From an uncultured Duncaniella sp. (GTDB lineage Bacteria > Bacteroidota > Bacteroidia > Bacteroidales > Muribaculaceae), in contig CAJUSW010000001.1 in assembly GCA_910589485.1 (NCBI GenBank), positions 1 to 64,000 of the forward strand: DNA of 64,000 bases, in the 5' to 3' direction. Shown piece after piece: positions 1 through 9,221 of this stretch; position 1 is the first letter of the stretch; the number at the start of each line of letters is the position of its first letter. The translations under genes were made by a program, and so were the position numbers. The notes beneath the pieces were generated by a model. The model ran no database searches. It was not told the origin of the DNA and worked only from the letters and a program-made list of their open reading frames with translations.

Positions 1-792
1 CCCCGCATGGTATATGTCAGCAACAAGAATTGCATGGCAATCGTAGTGCCGCGTTCCAAAATGGCCGACATCCTTAACCGTAAGGAACTCCAAAAGTACG
101 CTCTCTACATCCTATTGGGTGAATCTGATGAAGGCGAGCCCAAAGCATATATTGGTGAGACCAATAATTTTAGCAAGCGTATAAAAGACCATGAGCAAAA
201 GAAAGGTTTTTGGTCAAAGGCTATGGTATTCATTTCTCAGAACGAGTCACAGATAGATAAGGCAGACGTCCTCTATCTTGAGGCAAAAGCTATCGCCTTA
301 GCACTACACAATAAGCAGTATCTTCTTGACGAGAACAAGCAGAATCCCGATCCCCCTGTTCTTCCTGAACATAAGCGGGATCCTGATGATGAGTTCTTTG
401 AGGACATTATATTCCTTGCATCCTTTATCGGATGTAATATCTTCGAAGAGTCCGAACATAAGGCCAATAAGCATCAAATTCCCATCATTCTTACCGGACG
501 TGGCGCCGACGCAAGAGGTGTTTACGATGACAATGGCCTGACTATTCTTGCCGGAAGTATCATTGCCTCCACTTGCACCAATTCATGCCCTTCTCCTGAA
601 AAGAGAATGAAGCAGATAGAAGAACTAACGGAAGATATTGATGGGAAACGTGTGCTGAAACTCAATAAAAGATTTGACAGTCCAAGCGCAGCGTCTGTAT
701 TCTGTCTCGGTCGAAGCTCAAACGGATGGCAGGATTGGCATAATGCCAATGGCACACCCCTGAAATCATTATTGATTACGACCGAGAAATAA
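1..792 (+). CDS. GIY-YIG nuclease family protein with DUF4357-like C-terminus (5' partial)
   Basis: Probable DNA endonuclease-fold protein. The GIY-YIG core is visible at about residues 31-70 of the readable frame (YALYILLGES, then AYIGETNN and KRIKDHE), with a candidate catalytic Glu in VLYLEAKA near residue 93. The C-terminal part, with the stretch GRGADARGVYDDNGL and a W near the end, resembles the DUF4357 domain that often follows GIY-YIG in this family. The first ATG lies at position 7, but the frame is open to the window edge. Related proteins have about 20 more residues before the motif seen here as VVPRSKMAD, so the true start is probably upstream. A 135-bp gap separates it from the next gene on the same strand, so it may be the first gene of the operon that follows. 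The family is seen both as a housekeeping-like nuclease and in defence islands; the role here is inferred from context. Confidence 0.8.
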   Translation, partial: PRMVYVSNKNCMAIVVPRSKMADILNRKELQKYALYILLGESDEGEPKAYIGETNNFSKRIKDHEQKKGFWSKAMVFISQNESQIDKADVLYLEAKAIALALHNKQYLLDENKQNPDPPVLPEHKRDPDDEFFEDIIFLASFIGCNIFEESEHKANKHQIPIILTGRGADARGVYDDNGLTILAGSIIASTCTNSCPSPEKRMKQIEELTEDIDGKRVLKLNKRFDSPSAASVFCLGRSSNGWQDWHNANGTPLKSLLITTEK

Positions 793-927
793 CCACCTCG
801 GATTTGGTAATTTCTCTGACAATCGCTAACTTTAACTTTTTAGAAAACACTACTGATGTAATTGCATATCATCGAACCGAAACAGCCGGCTCAGAAAATA
901 TTTTATAACGAGAATTATAGCTGATAA

Positions 928-2145
928 ATGCATATTGGATTTGTAAACTTCAATACCGATGAAAAGAAGCGCGTAGCCAAGATGATGCAACTGTTGCAGG
1001 AATCCGAAGCTATTGAGGAACTGGGAATCGGAAGAGTTAGAGATCACTTCTCCAACACCCTGTTCCCCGGCACCTCCACTCTTCAGCATCATGCCAAATA
1101 CTTTGTCGTGATGCCGTCGTTATATTACCATACAGCCTTCAAGAGCCGTAAATTTCAAAACATCGCCGAAGTCAGCCGTTATATCCGAGAAGCTGAAATT
1201 CAGATTACCCGACAATTAGCAAAATGGGATAATGGAATTGTCCGAACTACTGAAACAGGAATAACCGGGATAAACACATTAAAAGATGCTTTAAATGACT
1301 ATACCAAATATGTCAAATACGACCCCACATACATTTATGGGAGCGGATTGGCAAAATATGGCATTATCCCTGACACCGGAGTTGAAAGATTGATTCTGGA
1401 ACTGAACAAAAAGCATTTTGAAGATCCTCATAGCAATCATTCTCTTAAAAGCGACGATCCGACTGAGGATGCCGACGATCTCACAGGCGAAATGCAACTG
1501 ATCAAAACCTGCGGGGAAACTTACGACTTCTTCAACGGCAAGGAAATGGATATTCGTTTATCCGAGAAGGAAGCCGCCTTTCTGAAAGACAGAATACTCA
1601 CAAGTTGCGAGGGCACAATGCTCGCCTATCTTATCGATAGCCAATATGAAATTCCGGGAAATATCGGCTATTTCGATATCGATGGAATATTGGTTGACTT
1701 AAATCCATATGTGTTCGACATCTACCAAAAATCCGTACTCCTATCTAAACTAATCCACCTTTTAGATTGGAGGTTCAACTATACCTATTATGCCAGTTTC
1801 GATAACGATGATTACAAATCTTGCGAAGAGGAATACTCCAAGCTATTGGCTAAATACAAAGACGATTTATATAATCGAAAGGCATATACAGCCTTATTCG
1901 ACTACATCCGTTCCATTGATCAGAAATTCACAGATTTCTGTGAAGACTGTTATAACGCCATCATAGCTGGTGACCATAAACTGGTTGATAAGCTTGTCAA
2001 GACTCGTGAGTGCCAAGTTAAGCGAGAGCGTAGTAAAATTGGAAATATTGCGTATCGCGACCAAAAACGTATCAATCCATATCCAAACACTTTCCGATGG
2101 GAAACCGTGCTCACCATGGTAAACGAAATCAGAAATCCTGAATAA
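928..2145 (+). CDS. DUF6361-like protein of a putative defence operon
   Basis: A 405-aa soluble protein of unknown biochemical function. The N-terminal block has the pattern I recall for DUF6361 proteins: a FVNFN start, then ELGIGRVRDHF, then LFPGTSTLQ at about residues 32-56, followed by a Y-rich helical region. No catalytic motif, signal peptide or membrane segment is visible. The ATG at 928 is the first in frame after a stop. The stop codon lies 4 bp before the PLD-like gene, so the two are almost certainly co-transcribed and translationally coupled. From context it would be a core component of a system with a PLD-type nuclease and an SF2 helicase. The family assignment rests on motif memory and is moderate; the function is unassigned. 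Confidence 0.7.
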   Translation: MHIGFVNFNTDEKKRVAKMMQLLQESEAIEELGIGRVRDHFSNTLFPGTSTLQHHAKYFVVMPSLYYHTAFKSRKFQNIAEVSRYIREAEIQITRQLAKWDNGIVRTTETGITGINTLKDALNDYTKYVKYDPTYIYGSGLAKYGIIPDTGVERLILELNKKHFEDPHSNHSLKSDDPTEDADDLTGEMQLIKTCGETYDFFNGKEMDIRLSEKEAAFLKDRILTSCEGTMLAYLIDSQYEIPGNIGYFDIDGILVDLNPYVFDIYQKSVLLSKLIHLLDWRFNYTYYASFDNDDYKSCEEEYSKLLAKYKDDLYNRKAYTALFDYIRSIDQKFTDFCEDCYNAIIAGDHKLVDKLVKTRECQVKRERSKIGNIAYRDQKRINPYPNTFRWETVLTMVNEIRNPE

Positions 2146-2149
2146 GACG

Positions 2150-3898
2150 ATGGCTGAAAAACTAATGAAAGAACATCTTTACGGTGATCTGCTTGCACCT
2201 ACTCCCGGGTATTCCACCGACTTTGCTCTTGGTATGACCTATTGCCTGAGTTTTGAAGCCATGCTTACTGCTTATCTGGCATTTGGTATGCTTGGAGAGA
2301 TGGACGACAACGTTATTCTCTCACAGCATCTGTTGTTAGAGGCCATTACAAAGAGCAGTGATAAAGTTGTGGTTTTCTGCAACAAAGGCGGGATAAAAGT
2401 GCCTCCGACTGTCCGCAAGGTTTACTCGTTGATGGAACGCAATATCTTTGAGGTATTTGATAGACATAACAACAAAGCTAACTTCCATCCCAAGCTTTGG
2501 TTAATCCGAGAAATCAACAACGACGATAAGAAAGATATCCTTCTTAAACTCATTGTCACAAGCCGTAATCTGGCCTATACTGACAACATCGACTGTATCG
2601 CCTGCCTTACCGGAAAGGTTGGATCGACATATGCCAACAACGAAAAGCACCACCGTCTGAAAGCTTTCATCGAGTGTGTCATCAAAGAATCAAACATCAA
2701 CCCCGACCAAAAGAAATCAGTATTGAAACTGGCTGATGATCTGGGGCGTGTCGAGAAGTTCGATGTTGAAACCCCATTTGAGGATTACGACTTCTATCCC
2801 TATCTGTTTAATCACGACTTTGGTCTACCTCAAGTGAAGGATTACCTTGTAGGGACTGAGAGCATCATCGTTTCTCCATTTATCGACAAAACAATGATCT
2901 CGAGACTTACTCCGGGCAACAGGTGCAAACGTACACTCATCACCCGAAAGGAGTACGTTGACAAAACCATTTTTGAAAAGTTCTACAATAAGGGCGGTGT
3001 CTACGTGACGCTCGATGACTTGGCAAGCCGAGGCATGGATCTGCATGCCAAGATGTATCATGTATGGAATGGCCGTAACGAACAGCATCTGTTTCTCGGT
3101 TCAGCCAACGCCACAACTTCGGCCTTTGAACGAAACGGAGAATTTCTTCTTAAGCTGAAATATAAATCCGGCAATACGCGATCGACACAATTCCTGAACG
3201 ATTTCTACGAGAAAGACAACCGCGACAGTAAATTCATGCCATTGAATGAGCCATTGGAAAATGCTTCATCCATCATCAAGTGGGATGTGGCGGAATCCGC
3301 CATGAAAGACTTAATGTGTGCCGATGACCTGAAAGCACAAATAACGCATCACCGCGATGGCAGTTTTTCCATAGCGGTTTCTTCAAGCCTCAAGAGCTTG
3401 TCTAACGAAGTCCTCGTGGCCCCGCTTCAGAAGAAAGATCTTTTGCAACGATGGACAGGTAGAGCACTATTTTCCGATCTGAGGCTCGATGAGTTATCCG
3501 AATTCTTCATCATATCATCAACCACTCCCGATGGCGCGCATCATGAGGCAGTTATTAAAATCGCTACCATAGGCATGCCATCGACCCGAGACCAGGGGAT
3601 ATACAAAGGCATCATCAAGACTGAAAAAGATTTTTTCCGTTTCCTTGAACTCATGCTTACCGATACTCCCTTGCAATATATTTCAAGCGAGATACTGACA
3701 AAAGAGAATAGTGGCAAGAAAGCAACAACCGATGAAATTCCTCCTTTCTCAAGCCTATACGAGAAAATGTTGAAACTCGCCGCAACCAACCCGAAACAAA
3801 TCCATGAAATCGGCAGGTTGATAGGCAAACTTGGTGACAACGTGGTCCCTCCGGCCTTCATCAAGATGTACAGATTTTTTGATTCGGCAATCAGATAA
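2150..3898 (+). CDS. Phospholipase D-like nuclease
   Basis: Probable PLD-superfamily phosphodiesterase, most likely acting on DNA given its helicase neighbour. Two half-sites are visible. The first is FHPKLW near residue 112, followed by a SRN element. The second, stronger one is LHAKMY near residue 297, followed by LGSANAT near residue 316 and an ERNGEF element, the usual HxK...GSxN layout. A C-terminal domain of about 200 residues has no motif I recognise. The start at 2150 is 4 bp after the previous stop; an in-frame ATG at 2165 is an alternative. The next gene (helicase) starts 12 bp downstream. PLD nuclease plus helicase pairs are known in defence systems such as DISARM, but the DISARM partners DrmA and DrmB are not seen here. 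Confidence 0.85.
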   Translation: MAEKLMKEHLYGDLLAPTPGYSTDFALGMTYCLSFEAMLTAYLAFGMLGEMDDNVILSQHLLLEAITKSSDKVVVFCNKGGIKVPPTVRKVYSLMERNIFEVFDRHNNKANFHPKLWLIREINNDDKKDILLKLIVTSRNLAYTDNIDCIACLTGKVGSTYANNEKHHRLKAFIECVIKESNINPDQKKSVLKLADDLGRVEKFDVETPFEDYDFYPYLFNHDFGLPQVKDYLVGTESIIVSPFIDKTMISRLTPGNRCKRTLITRKEYVDKTIFEKFYNKGGVYVTLDDLASRGMDLHAKMYHVWNGRNEQHLFLGSANATTSAFERNGEFLLKLKYKSGNTRSTQFLNDFYEKDNRDSKFMPLNEPLENASSIIKWDVAESAMKDLMCADDLKAQITHHRDGSFSIAVSSSLKSLSNEVLVAPLQKKDLLQRWTGRALFSDLRLDELSEFFIISSTTPDGAHHEAVIKIATIGMPSTRDQGIYKGIIKTEKDFFRFLELMLTDTPLQYISSEILTKENSGKKATTDEIPPFSSLYEKMLKLAATNPKQIHEIGRLIGKLGDNVVPPAFIKMYRFFDSAIR

Positions 3899-3910
3899 AT
3901 ACATAGTATA

Positions 3911-6889
3911 ATGAAAAATAAGCCATTGGATTTTCAGGCGGCAACTGCCGAACATGTTCTTGAGGCATACAAGAAAGGCCAGAAACGCGTCCTGGTTGCC
4001 GATGAAGCCGGTCTCGGAAAGACTACGGTTGCATCCGAAGTGGTCAACCGCGTGAAAAAAGAGCTTTCAAACGAAGTCTTGGGTGACGATGGCCTCTATT
4101 GCATCGTATATGTGTGTTGCAATCTTCAGATAGCCCAACAGAACATCGACACGATATCCGACGATGGCGAAAAGGTGGATTTGTCACAAAGCCGCCTATC
4201 CATGCAACATTTTGTTTACTTCCGTAAGAAAGCCGAGTTGCAAGCGTCAGGCAAGGACACTCTTGTCTTGTCGCTCACCCCTGCGACTTCTTTTCAGATG
4301 ACTAATGGAACCGGCAGCGCCAACGAGAGAGCCTTGATATACGCTTGTCTGTCCCTCCTTCCTGAGTTTGAGTCTCAGGAAATGTTGGATAGATTGTCAG
4401 CAATGCTGGTCGGCTGGGCTCCAAAAATATGGGCCTTTGTGAGCGAGCGTTATTACAGGGAAGTGCGCGAACACAACATGAAAGAATATCGCGAGGTTAT
4501 AGTAGGTGCTATGACTCAAAAACTCTCCCGGAAGTGTTCAGATAATGAAACTTTCATGCAGCGCCTCATCCGCCTGTGCAATTCTGAACAGGATCAGCAG
4601 TGGAAGGACGACATATACTATTTCACTATTAAGCTCCGAAAGCTCTTTGCCGACATCAGCCTTGAGATTTTGAAGCCCGACCTTGTGATAATGGACGAGT
4701 TTCAGAAGTTCAGTTCTCTGATCGGCACGGACGCATCTACCAAGACCGAAGAAAATATTATTGCCGGGAAGTTCTTTGACAACCCCGACACTTATATTCT
4801 TTTGTTATCAGCCACCCCCTACAAACCATATACGACACTCGAAGAACTCAACGAAAACAATAACGACGAACAGTATCGTGATTTTCATCGTCTGATGGAT
4901 TTCCTTCACGCCGGAGATGATGATAAAACTGAATTCAAAACCATCTGGAGGGCCTACTCCTCAGCGTTGAAGCATATCGGTAAAGAGTCCCTCGACACGA
5001 TACTCCAAAAGCATCAGTCGGCTGAAAATATGCTTTACAACGTCATGGGGCGTACCGAGAGATCCAACGAGGGTATTATACATCAATCCCTTCCTCCCAT
5101 TGGAGATTACCTGTCGGTCGGTGACATTTCATCATTTATTCAGATGCAACACCTGATCGATAATTGTAGAAAGTTTGGCAAGAAACTGTATTCTGCCCCA
5201 GTTGATTACACAAAATCATCTGCCTTCCAACTTTCATTCATGGACAACTATAAGCTGAAAGATACTATAGCTGATGCCTGGAAAATCGGAGCCGGAAAAA
5301 GAATCAAGAAAGACTGCCTGTTGCTTGACCGAGATGAAGTAGAGAATTATACCCTCGTGGACTATAAAAATGCGAAACTCAGTTACATCATAGACGCCAT
5401 ATTCGGCAAAGGCCGGAAGTCGACCGGAGCAGAGTCATTATTATGGATTCCTGCATCTCATCCCTATTACACCCAGCAACCTAACATCTTTACAAAGAAT
5501 CAATCCTTCTCGAAATATCTCATATTCTCATCGTGGGGAATGGTTCCGAAGATGCTTGCCTGCCTGATCTCATATGAGACCGAAAGGCGCTTGTTTCGCC
5601 GGACCAATGAACCATATCACAGAGAAGACTCCCAGATTCTTAGAGACAGTGCAAAGGCCAAGACTTTGACCATCATGCACACTGTATCGACTTATTTGGC
5701 TGACATGTACGATCCTGAGGAAAACTTCGGACCCCCCCTGAGCGATATCAAACAGCAAATAGAGAAGAAAATCAAAACCAAGCTCAAAGAATTTGATGGC
5801 ACTCCTGTCGGCCGTGTAAGTTCCTTAGATATTTACCACCTTTTGGGCGCGCTCGATAATCCGGACGAGGAGATCAGAAACATCCCCAATGGAGCTGAGG
5901 AAATATTGGCGGAAATGGCAATTGGGGCTCCGGCGATGTGCCTCTACAGGATATTCAAACGAATTGGCGATCCTCATGCCAAGCAACATGCGCAAGACGT
6001 AGCCAAAGAGCTGGTTGGCATATTCAACACCCGTCAGGGCATTGCTGCCGTTCGACAAAATTGCCGGACTCACAGCAATTACTTCCAGAATGTAATTACC
6101 TATTGCATCCATGGAAATCTCCAGGCTGTACTCGACGAGTTTGTACACATGATCGGTGAGAACAAATCCCCTGAGGCTATTGTAGCGCGGATAAAAGAAT
6201 CGTTTGCATCTTCCTATCCACAGCCAGTCAATACACTACAGACATTCGGCACAGACGAGAAGTACACTATGCGCAAACACTTTGCCGTCGACTTCGGAAA
6301 CGGTAAGCAGACTGAAACCGACGTTAACCATGCCACCAACGTGCGCACAGCCTTCAACAGCCCTTTCCGTCCATTTGTGTTAGCGTCTACTTCAGTTGGA
6401 CAGGAAGGACTTGACTTCCATTGGTATTGCCGTAAGATAATTCATTGGAACTTGCCATCCAATCCACAAAACCTGGAACAGCGTGAAGGACGCATCAATC
6501 GTTACAAATGCCTCTCGGTAAGAAGGAATATAGCCAAACTTTATCCCAACATTTTCAAATGGGACGAAATGTTCCGTCAGGCTTCAATCGAACTGAAAGG
6601 GAATAATTCGGAATTAGTTCCATTCTGGTACCTACCGTTGAGCGACAAGCGCTTCAATAATATTACCCCGGAAAAGATTGAACGCATTGTACCCATGTAC
6701 CCAATGAGTGAAGATACCTCCCATTACAGTCGGCTCATCAAAGTTCTCACACTCTATCGCCTCACCATGGGGCAACCACGCCAAGAGGAATTACTGCAAA
6801 TGCTTGAGGGTAAAATTCCCCCCGAACACATCAAGCAACTCTTGTTCGATCTATGCCCATTCAACCGCAACCACCGTACCGTGCATTGA
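3911..6889 (+). CDS. SF2 DEAD/DEAH-type helicase
   Basis: A 992-aa superfamily 2 helicase or translocase. The Walker A motif ADEAGLGKT is at residues 30-38 and a Walker B/motif II of DEFQ type (IMDEFQKF) lies near residue 262. Motif III LLSATPYKPY is near residue 300. In the second RecA domain, motif V/VI reads STSVGQEGLDF and EQREGRINRY at about residues 826-860. A long insertion separates the two RecA lobes. It is the last gene of the plus-strand operon, 12 bp after the PLD gene, and converges on a minus-strand operon. Together with the PLD-like nuclease it probably forms a helicase-nuclease effector that processes invading DNA; this is inference. Length and motifs look intact. Confidence 0.88.
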   Translation: MKNKPLDFQAATAEHVLEAYKKGQKRVLVADEAGLGKTTVASEVVNRVKKELSNEVLGDDGLYCIVYVCCNLQIAQQNIDTISDDGEKVDLSQSRLSMQHFVYFRKKAELQASGKDTLVLSLTPATSFQMTNGTGSANERALIYACLSLLPEFESQEMLDRLSAMLVGWAPKIWAFVSERYYREVREHNMKEYREVIVGAMTQKLSRKCSDNETFMQRLIRLCNSEQDQQWKDDIYYFTIKLRKLFADISLEILKPDLVIMDEFQKFSSLIGTDASTKTEENIIAGKFFDNPDTYILLLSATPYKPYTTLEELNENNNDEQYRDFHRLMDFLHAGDDDKTEFKTIWRAYSSALKHIGKESLDTILQKHQSAENMLYNVMGRTERSNEGIIHQSLPPIGDYLSVGDISSFIQMQHLIDNCRKFGKKLYSAPVDYTKSSAFQLSFMDNYKLKDTIADAWKIGAGKRIKKDCLLLDRDEVENYTLVDYKNAKLSYIIDAIFGKGRKSTGAESLLWIPASHPYYTQQPNIFTKNQSFSKYLIFSSWGMVPKMLACLISYETERRLFRRTNEPYHREDSQILRDSAKAKTLTIMHTVSTYLADMYDPEENFGPPLSDIKQQIEKKIKTKLKEFDGTPVGRVSSLDIYHLLGALDNPDEEIRNIPNGAEEILAEMAIGAPAMCLYRIFKRIGDPHAKQHAQDVAKELVGIFNTRQGIAAVRQNCRTHSNYFQNVITYCIHGNLQAVLDEFVHMIGENKSPEAIVARIKESFASSYPQPVNTLQTFGTDEKYTMRKHFAVDFGNGKQTETDVNHATNVRTAFNSPFRPFVLASTSVGQEGLDFHWYCRKIIHWNLPSNPQNLEQREGRINRYKCLSVRRNIAKLYPNIFKWDEMFRQASIELKGNNSELVPFWYLPLSDKRFNNITPEKIERIVPMYPMSEDTSHYSRLIKVLTLYRLTMGQPRQEELLQMLEGKIPPEHIKQLLFDLCPFNRNHRTVH

Positions 6890-6984
6890 ACCACTAAAGT
6901 AAAGCACTCCCCCACTCTTCAGTCCCAGCCCCAAGATAGCACCTCAAAGCACGAGCTCCAGGATATCGGTCATTGAAAAGTTTA

Positions 6985-7016
6985 CTGACAAATGGGAGTG
7001 AGGTTATGTTTGTCAG
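6985..7016. terminator. Inverted repeat between convergent operons
   Basis: CTGACAAA at 6985-6992 is complementary to TTTGTCAG at 7009-7016, with a 16-nt loop. It sits in the 133-bp gap between the convergent helicase and DUF262 operons, 7 bp after the minus-strand stop. No clear T-run follows on either strand, so a terminator role is only plausible. Confidence 0.35.
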
Positions 7017-7022
7017 CATGGC

Positions 7023-9221
7023 TCATGCTCCTGTATTTTCAGACTGTTGAGTTGTTCTTTCAGAGATTAATCTACGTAGTTCTGTAATAAGATTGTCCTC
7101 TTCGACAGAATACACATTTAGACAAATTTCTGTGCCGTCAGTTCTTTTTACGCGATCTCCATTTGAGTCCAGGAGATAAATCCAGTTCCACACATTCCAT
7201 TCAAACTGATGGCCATCAATCTCAAAATTAACGTCAGCAACCCACCAAAGGTCATGATTTTCTGCAACTCGATTGCCCTCATAACCAATCTTTGCAAGAA
7301 AACTATTACGATATAATTTGTTTTTCTTATAGTCGAGAGCTATATAATAATTGGAACTGAGCCATGAGCCCTTTCGGTATAGAAACTCCATACCCTTCAT
7401 GCCAAATTGCATGCTTCTTGTTTTCGCCAAAATTGCATCGACAATCTCTCCATAGGCAATTGTATCCCTATATTGATTCCACTCGGCGGAATCGGTTATT
7501 TCGCGGACCTCGACTTCTTGGAGGGAAGGCGCGGTTAGCATATTGTGAAATACTGAGACATACTTATCTATTGCCAGACGATTCCTGGTATTATCCGGTG
7601 AAAAGTTCAGTATTTCGGATCCATCGTTGAGTTGATCCTCGCTATTGCAACTTTTAAAAAAGGCTACCACAAAGTCCGTTTTAATACCGGGTTTGAAATT
7701 TCCGTCGTTACTGAAATATCTTGCAAAGTTGGACCACTTGAGAGTATTGAAGATTCCAGTAAACTGATTATTACAGTCGACCAACATCTGGCGGATATTT
7801 CCGCGAAACAGCTGATGAGATTCGGCATCCCGGAGTTGTCTGACACCCCTGAGGAGTAATGTCGCCTTGATCTTTTCTTGTTGTAATCTTCTCGAGGAGC
7901 TATTAGTCAGTTGCAGACCATTTAAAATATCGGTTGAGACACCGGTAAGATCTTTTATCTGACTGCAGAACGCTATAAATGACTCTCCACTGTCGATATA
8001 CTCTATGAGATTGAAACACACTCGCATCCATTCATCAAAGGCCCTTTCGCACAGAGTGTTACCCTCATAGCAAGATATGGCAAAAAGAACCGCTACCGGT
8101 TTATATTTCATCTCGGATATGTCTTTTAATACATATGTATCACCCCATGACGACTTGAAAATGCCGTCAGTCAATATCATACGGTTCAGGAGTTTGGCAA
8201 GTTTGACAAAATACCGGTCGCGCGTTTCTTGTGATTCTATTCCTTTAATCAATTGCTCCCATGATAAAGTATGCTCGGTCAGACGCTTTCTAATCTTCCC
8301 GATTCGTTCAATCTTAACAGATTGATTATCTTTGCCGTAAGCCGCATCGAAGCCAATACTATAGGCTGTGATGAATTTAAGGAAATAACTATCGCCTTCA
8401 AGTGTCTCGGAGTTCCAAAACCAGTCAGACCATTTTCTATCCATACACCATTTCCATTGATCGGCAAAGGTGGCGTCCCTAATTCCATCTATATTATCCT
8501 CATATTCATATGCCTTAAAACATTCACGTTCTGCATCAATATGCCCGTTGGGAAGATTGTTTTCCATGGAACATTTTAATATCTCGAAATTAGTCAGCTC
8601 GAGACCGCGGGAATTCATCTTGATATACAATGTTTCATTCAACCCCAAGTCTTTAAGATTCTCAAAGTCAAAGGTGATTTTGTCCAGATCAGGAAAACCT
8701 ATTGATTCCGGTTGACACATAGCATACTTGTGGATATCATTCAGCATGACAAGCATCCCGGCAACGGTAGGATCGTCGTCCCATACCTGACGATACCAAT
8801 TCTCGTTACGGATAGTTTCTGAGAATTTCCCCGTTTCTATTTTTTCGGTCCATCCGTTTTCTACCAATTGCTTTATAAAATCGGTAGAACTGCGGCGCGT
8901 CTCATATGTGAATTTTTTTAGCGTATCATCACCCAGTTTCTTAGAAATCATCTTGTTGCGATATAAATAAAGCAGGAATAGCGTGGTGAGACGCTGCTGT
9001 CCGTCTATGGGGATGAAACGTCTACACCCATGGAGCGAATCGTCAACATCTCCAAATATCATATTAAGATGCACCGGCATACCCGAAAAGATTTCAGATA
9101 GCAGAGTATTTCGGATATCATCGATTTTGACAGTGTGCCGCCCTTGCGCATAATCGCGTTGCAGGCGTGGAACACATATCACGTCAAATCGGGAATCATT
9201 CAGGAGTTGCTTCAGATTCAT
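7023..9221 (-). CDS. DUF262 domain protein without a DUF1524 nuclease domain
   Basis: A 732-aa DUF262 (GmrS/ParB-like) protein. The hallmark DGQQRLTTL is at about residues 73-81, preceded by a VPRLQRDYAQGR element matching the usual P-x-x-QR-x-Y start of these NTP-binding domains. The C-terminal third shows no HNH/DUF1524 pattern (no WxxEH or NLTLL element), unlike its upstream neighbour. Its start overlaps the preceding gene by 26 bp, indicating translational coupling. DUF262 proteins are the NTPase half of GmrSD-type modification-dependent restriction systems. Here two DUF262 genes sit in tandem and only one carries the nuclease, so this one may be a regulatory or specificity partner. No upstream promoter box was found in the short gap before its partner. 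Confidence 0.82.
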   Translation of the reverse strand: MNLKQLLNDSRFDVICVPRLQRDYAQGRHTVKIDDIRNTLLSEIFSGMPVHLNMIFGDVDDSLHGCRRFIPIDGQQRLTTLFLLYLYRNKMISKKLGDDTLKKFTYETRRSSTDFIKQLVENGWTEKIETGKFSETIRNENWYRQVWDDDPTVAGMLVMLNDIHKYAMCQPESIGFPDLDKITFDFENLKDLGLNETLYIKMNSRGLELTNFEILKCSMENNLPNGHIDAERECFKAYEYEDNIDGIRDATFADQWKWCMDRKWSDWFWNSETLEGDSYFLKFITAYSIGFDAAYGKDNQSVKIERIGKIRKRLTEHTLSWEQLIKGIESQETRDRYFVKLAKLLNRMILTDGIFKSSWGDTYVLKDISEMKYKPVAVLFAISCYEGNTLCERAFDEWMRVCFNLIEYIDSGESFIAFCSQIKDLTGVSTDILNGLQLTNSSSRRLQQEKIKATLLLRGVRQLRDAESHQLFRGNIRQMLVDCNNQFTGIFNTLKWSNFARYFSNDGNFKPGIKTDFVVAFFKSCNSEDQLNDGSEILNFSPDNTRNRLAIDKYVSVFHNMLTAPSLQEVEVREITDSAEWNQYRDTIAYGEIVDAILAKTRSMQFGMKGMEFLYRKGSWLSSNYYIALDYKKNKLYRNSFLAKIGYEGNRVAENHDLWWVADVNFEIDGHQFEWNVWNWIYLLDSNGDRVKRTDGTEICLNVYSVEEDNLITELRRLISERTTQQSENTGA

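Noticed and set aside
2150..6889. DISARM system
   Set aside because: PLD nuclease and helicase are present, but no DUF1998 protein (DrmB), DrmA-type helicase or methyltransferase is seen.
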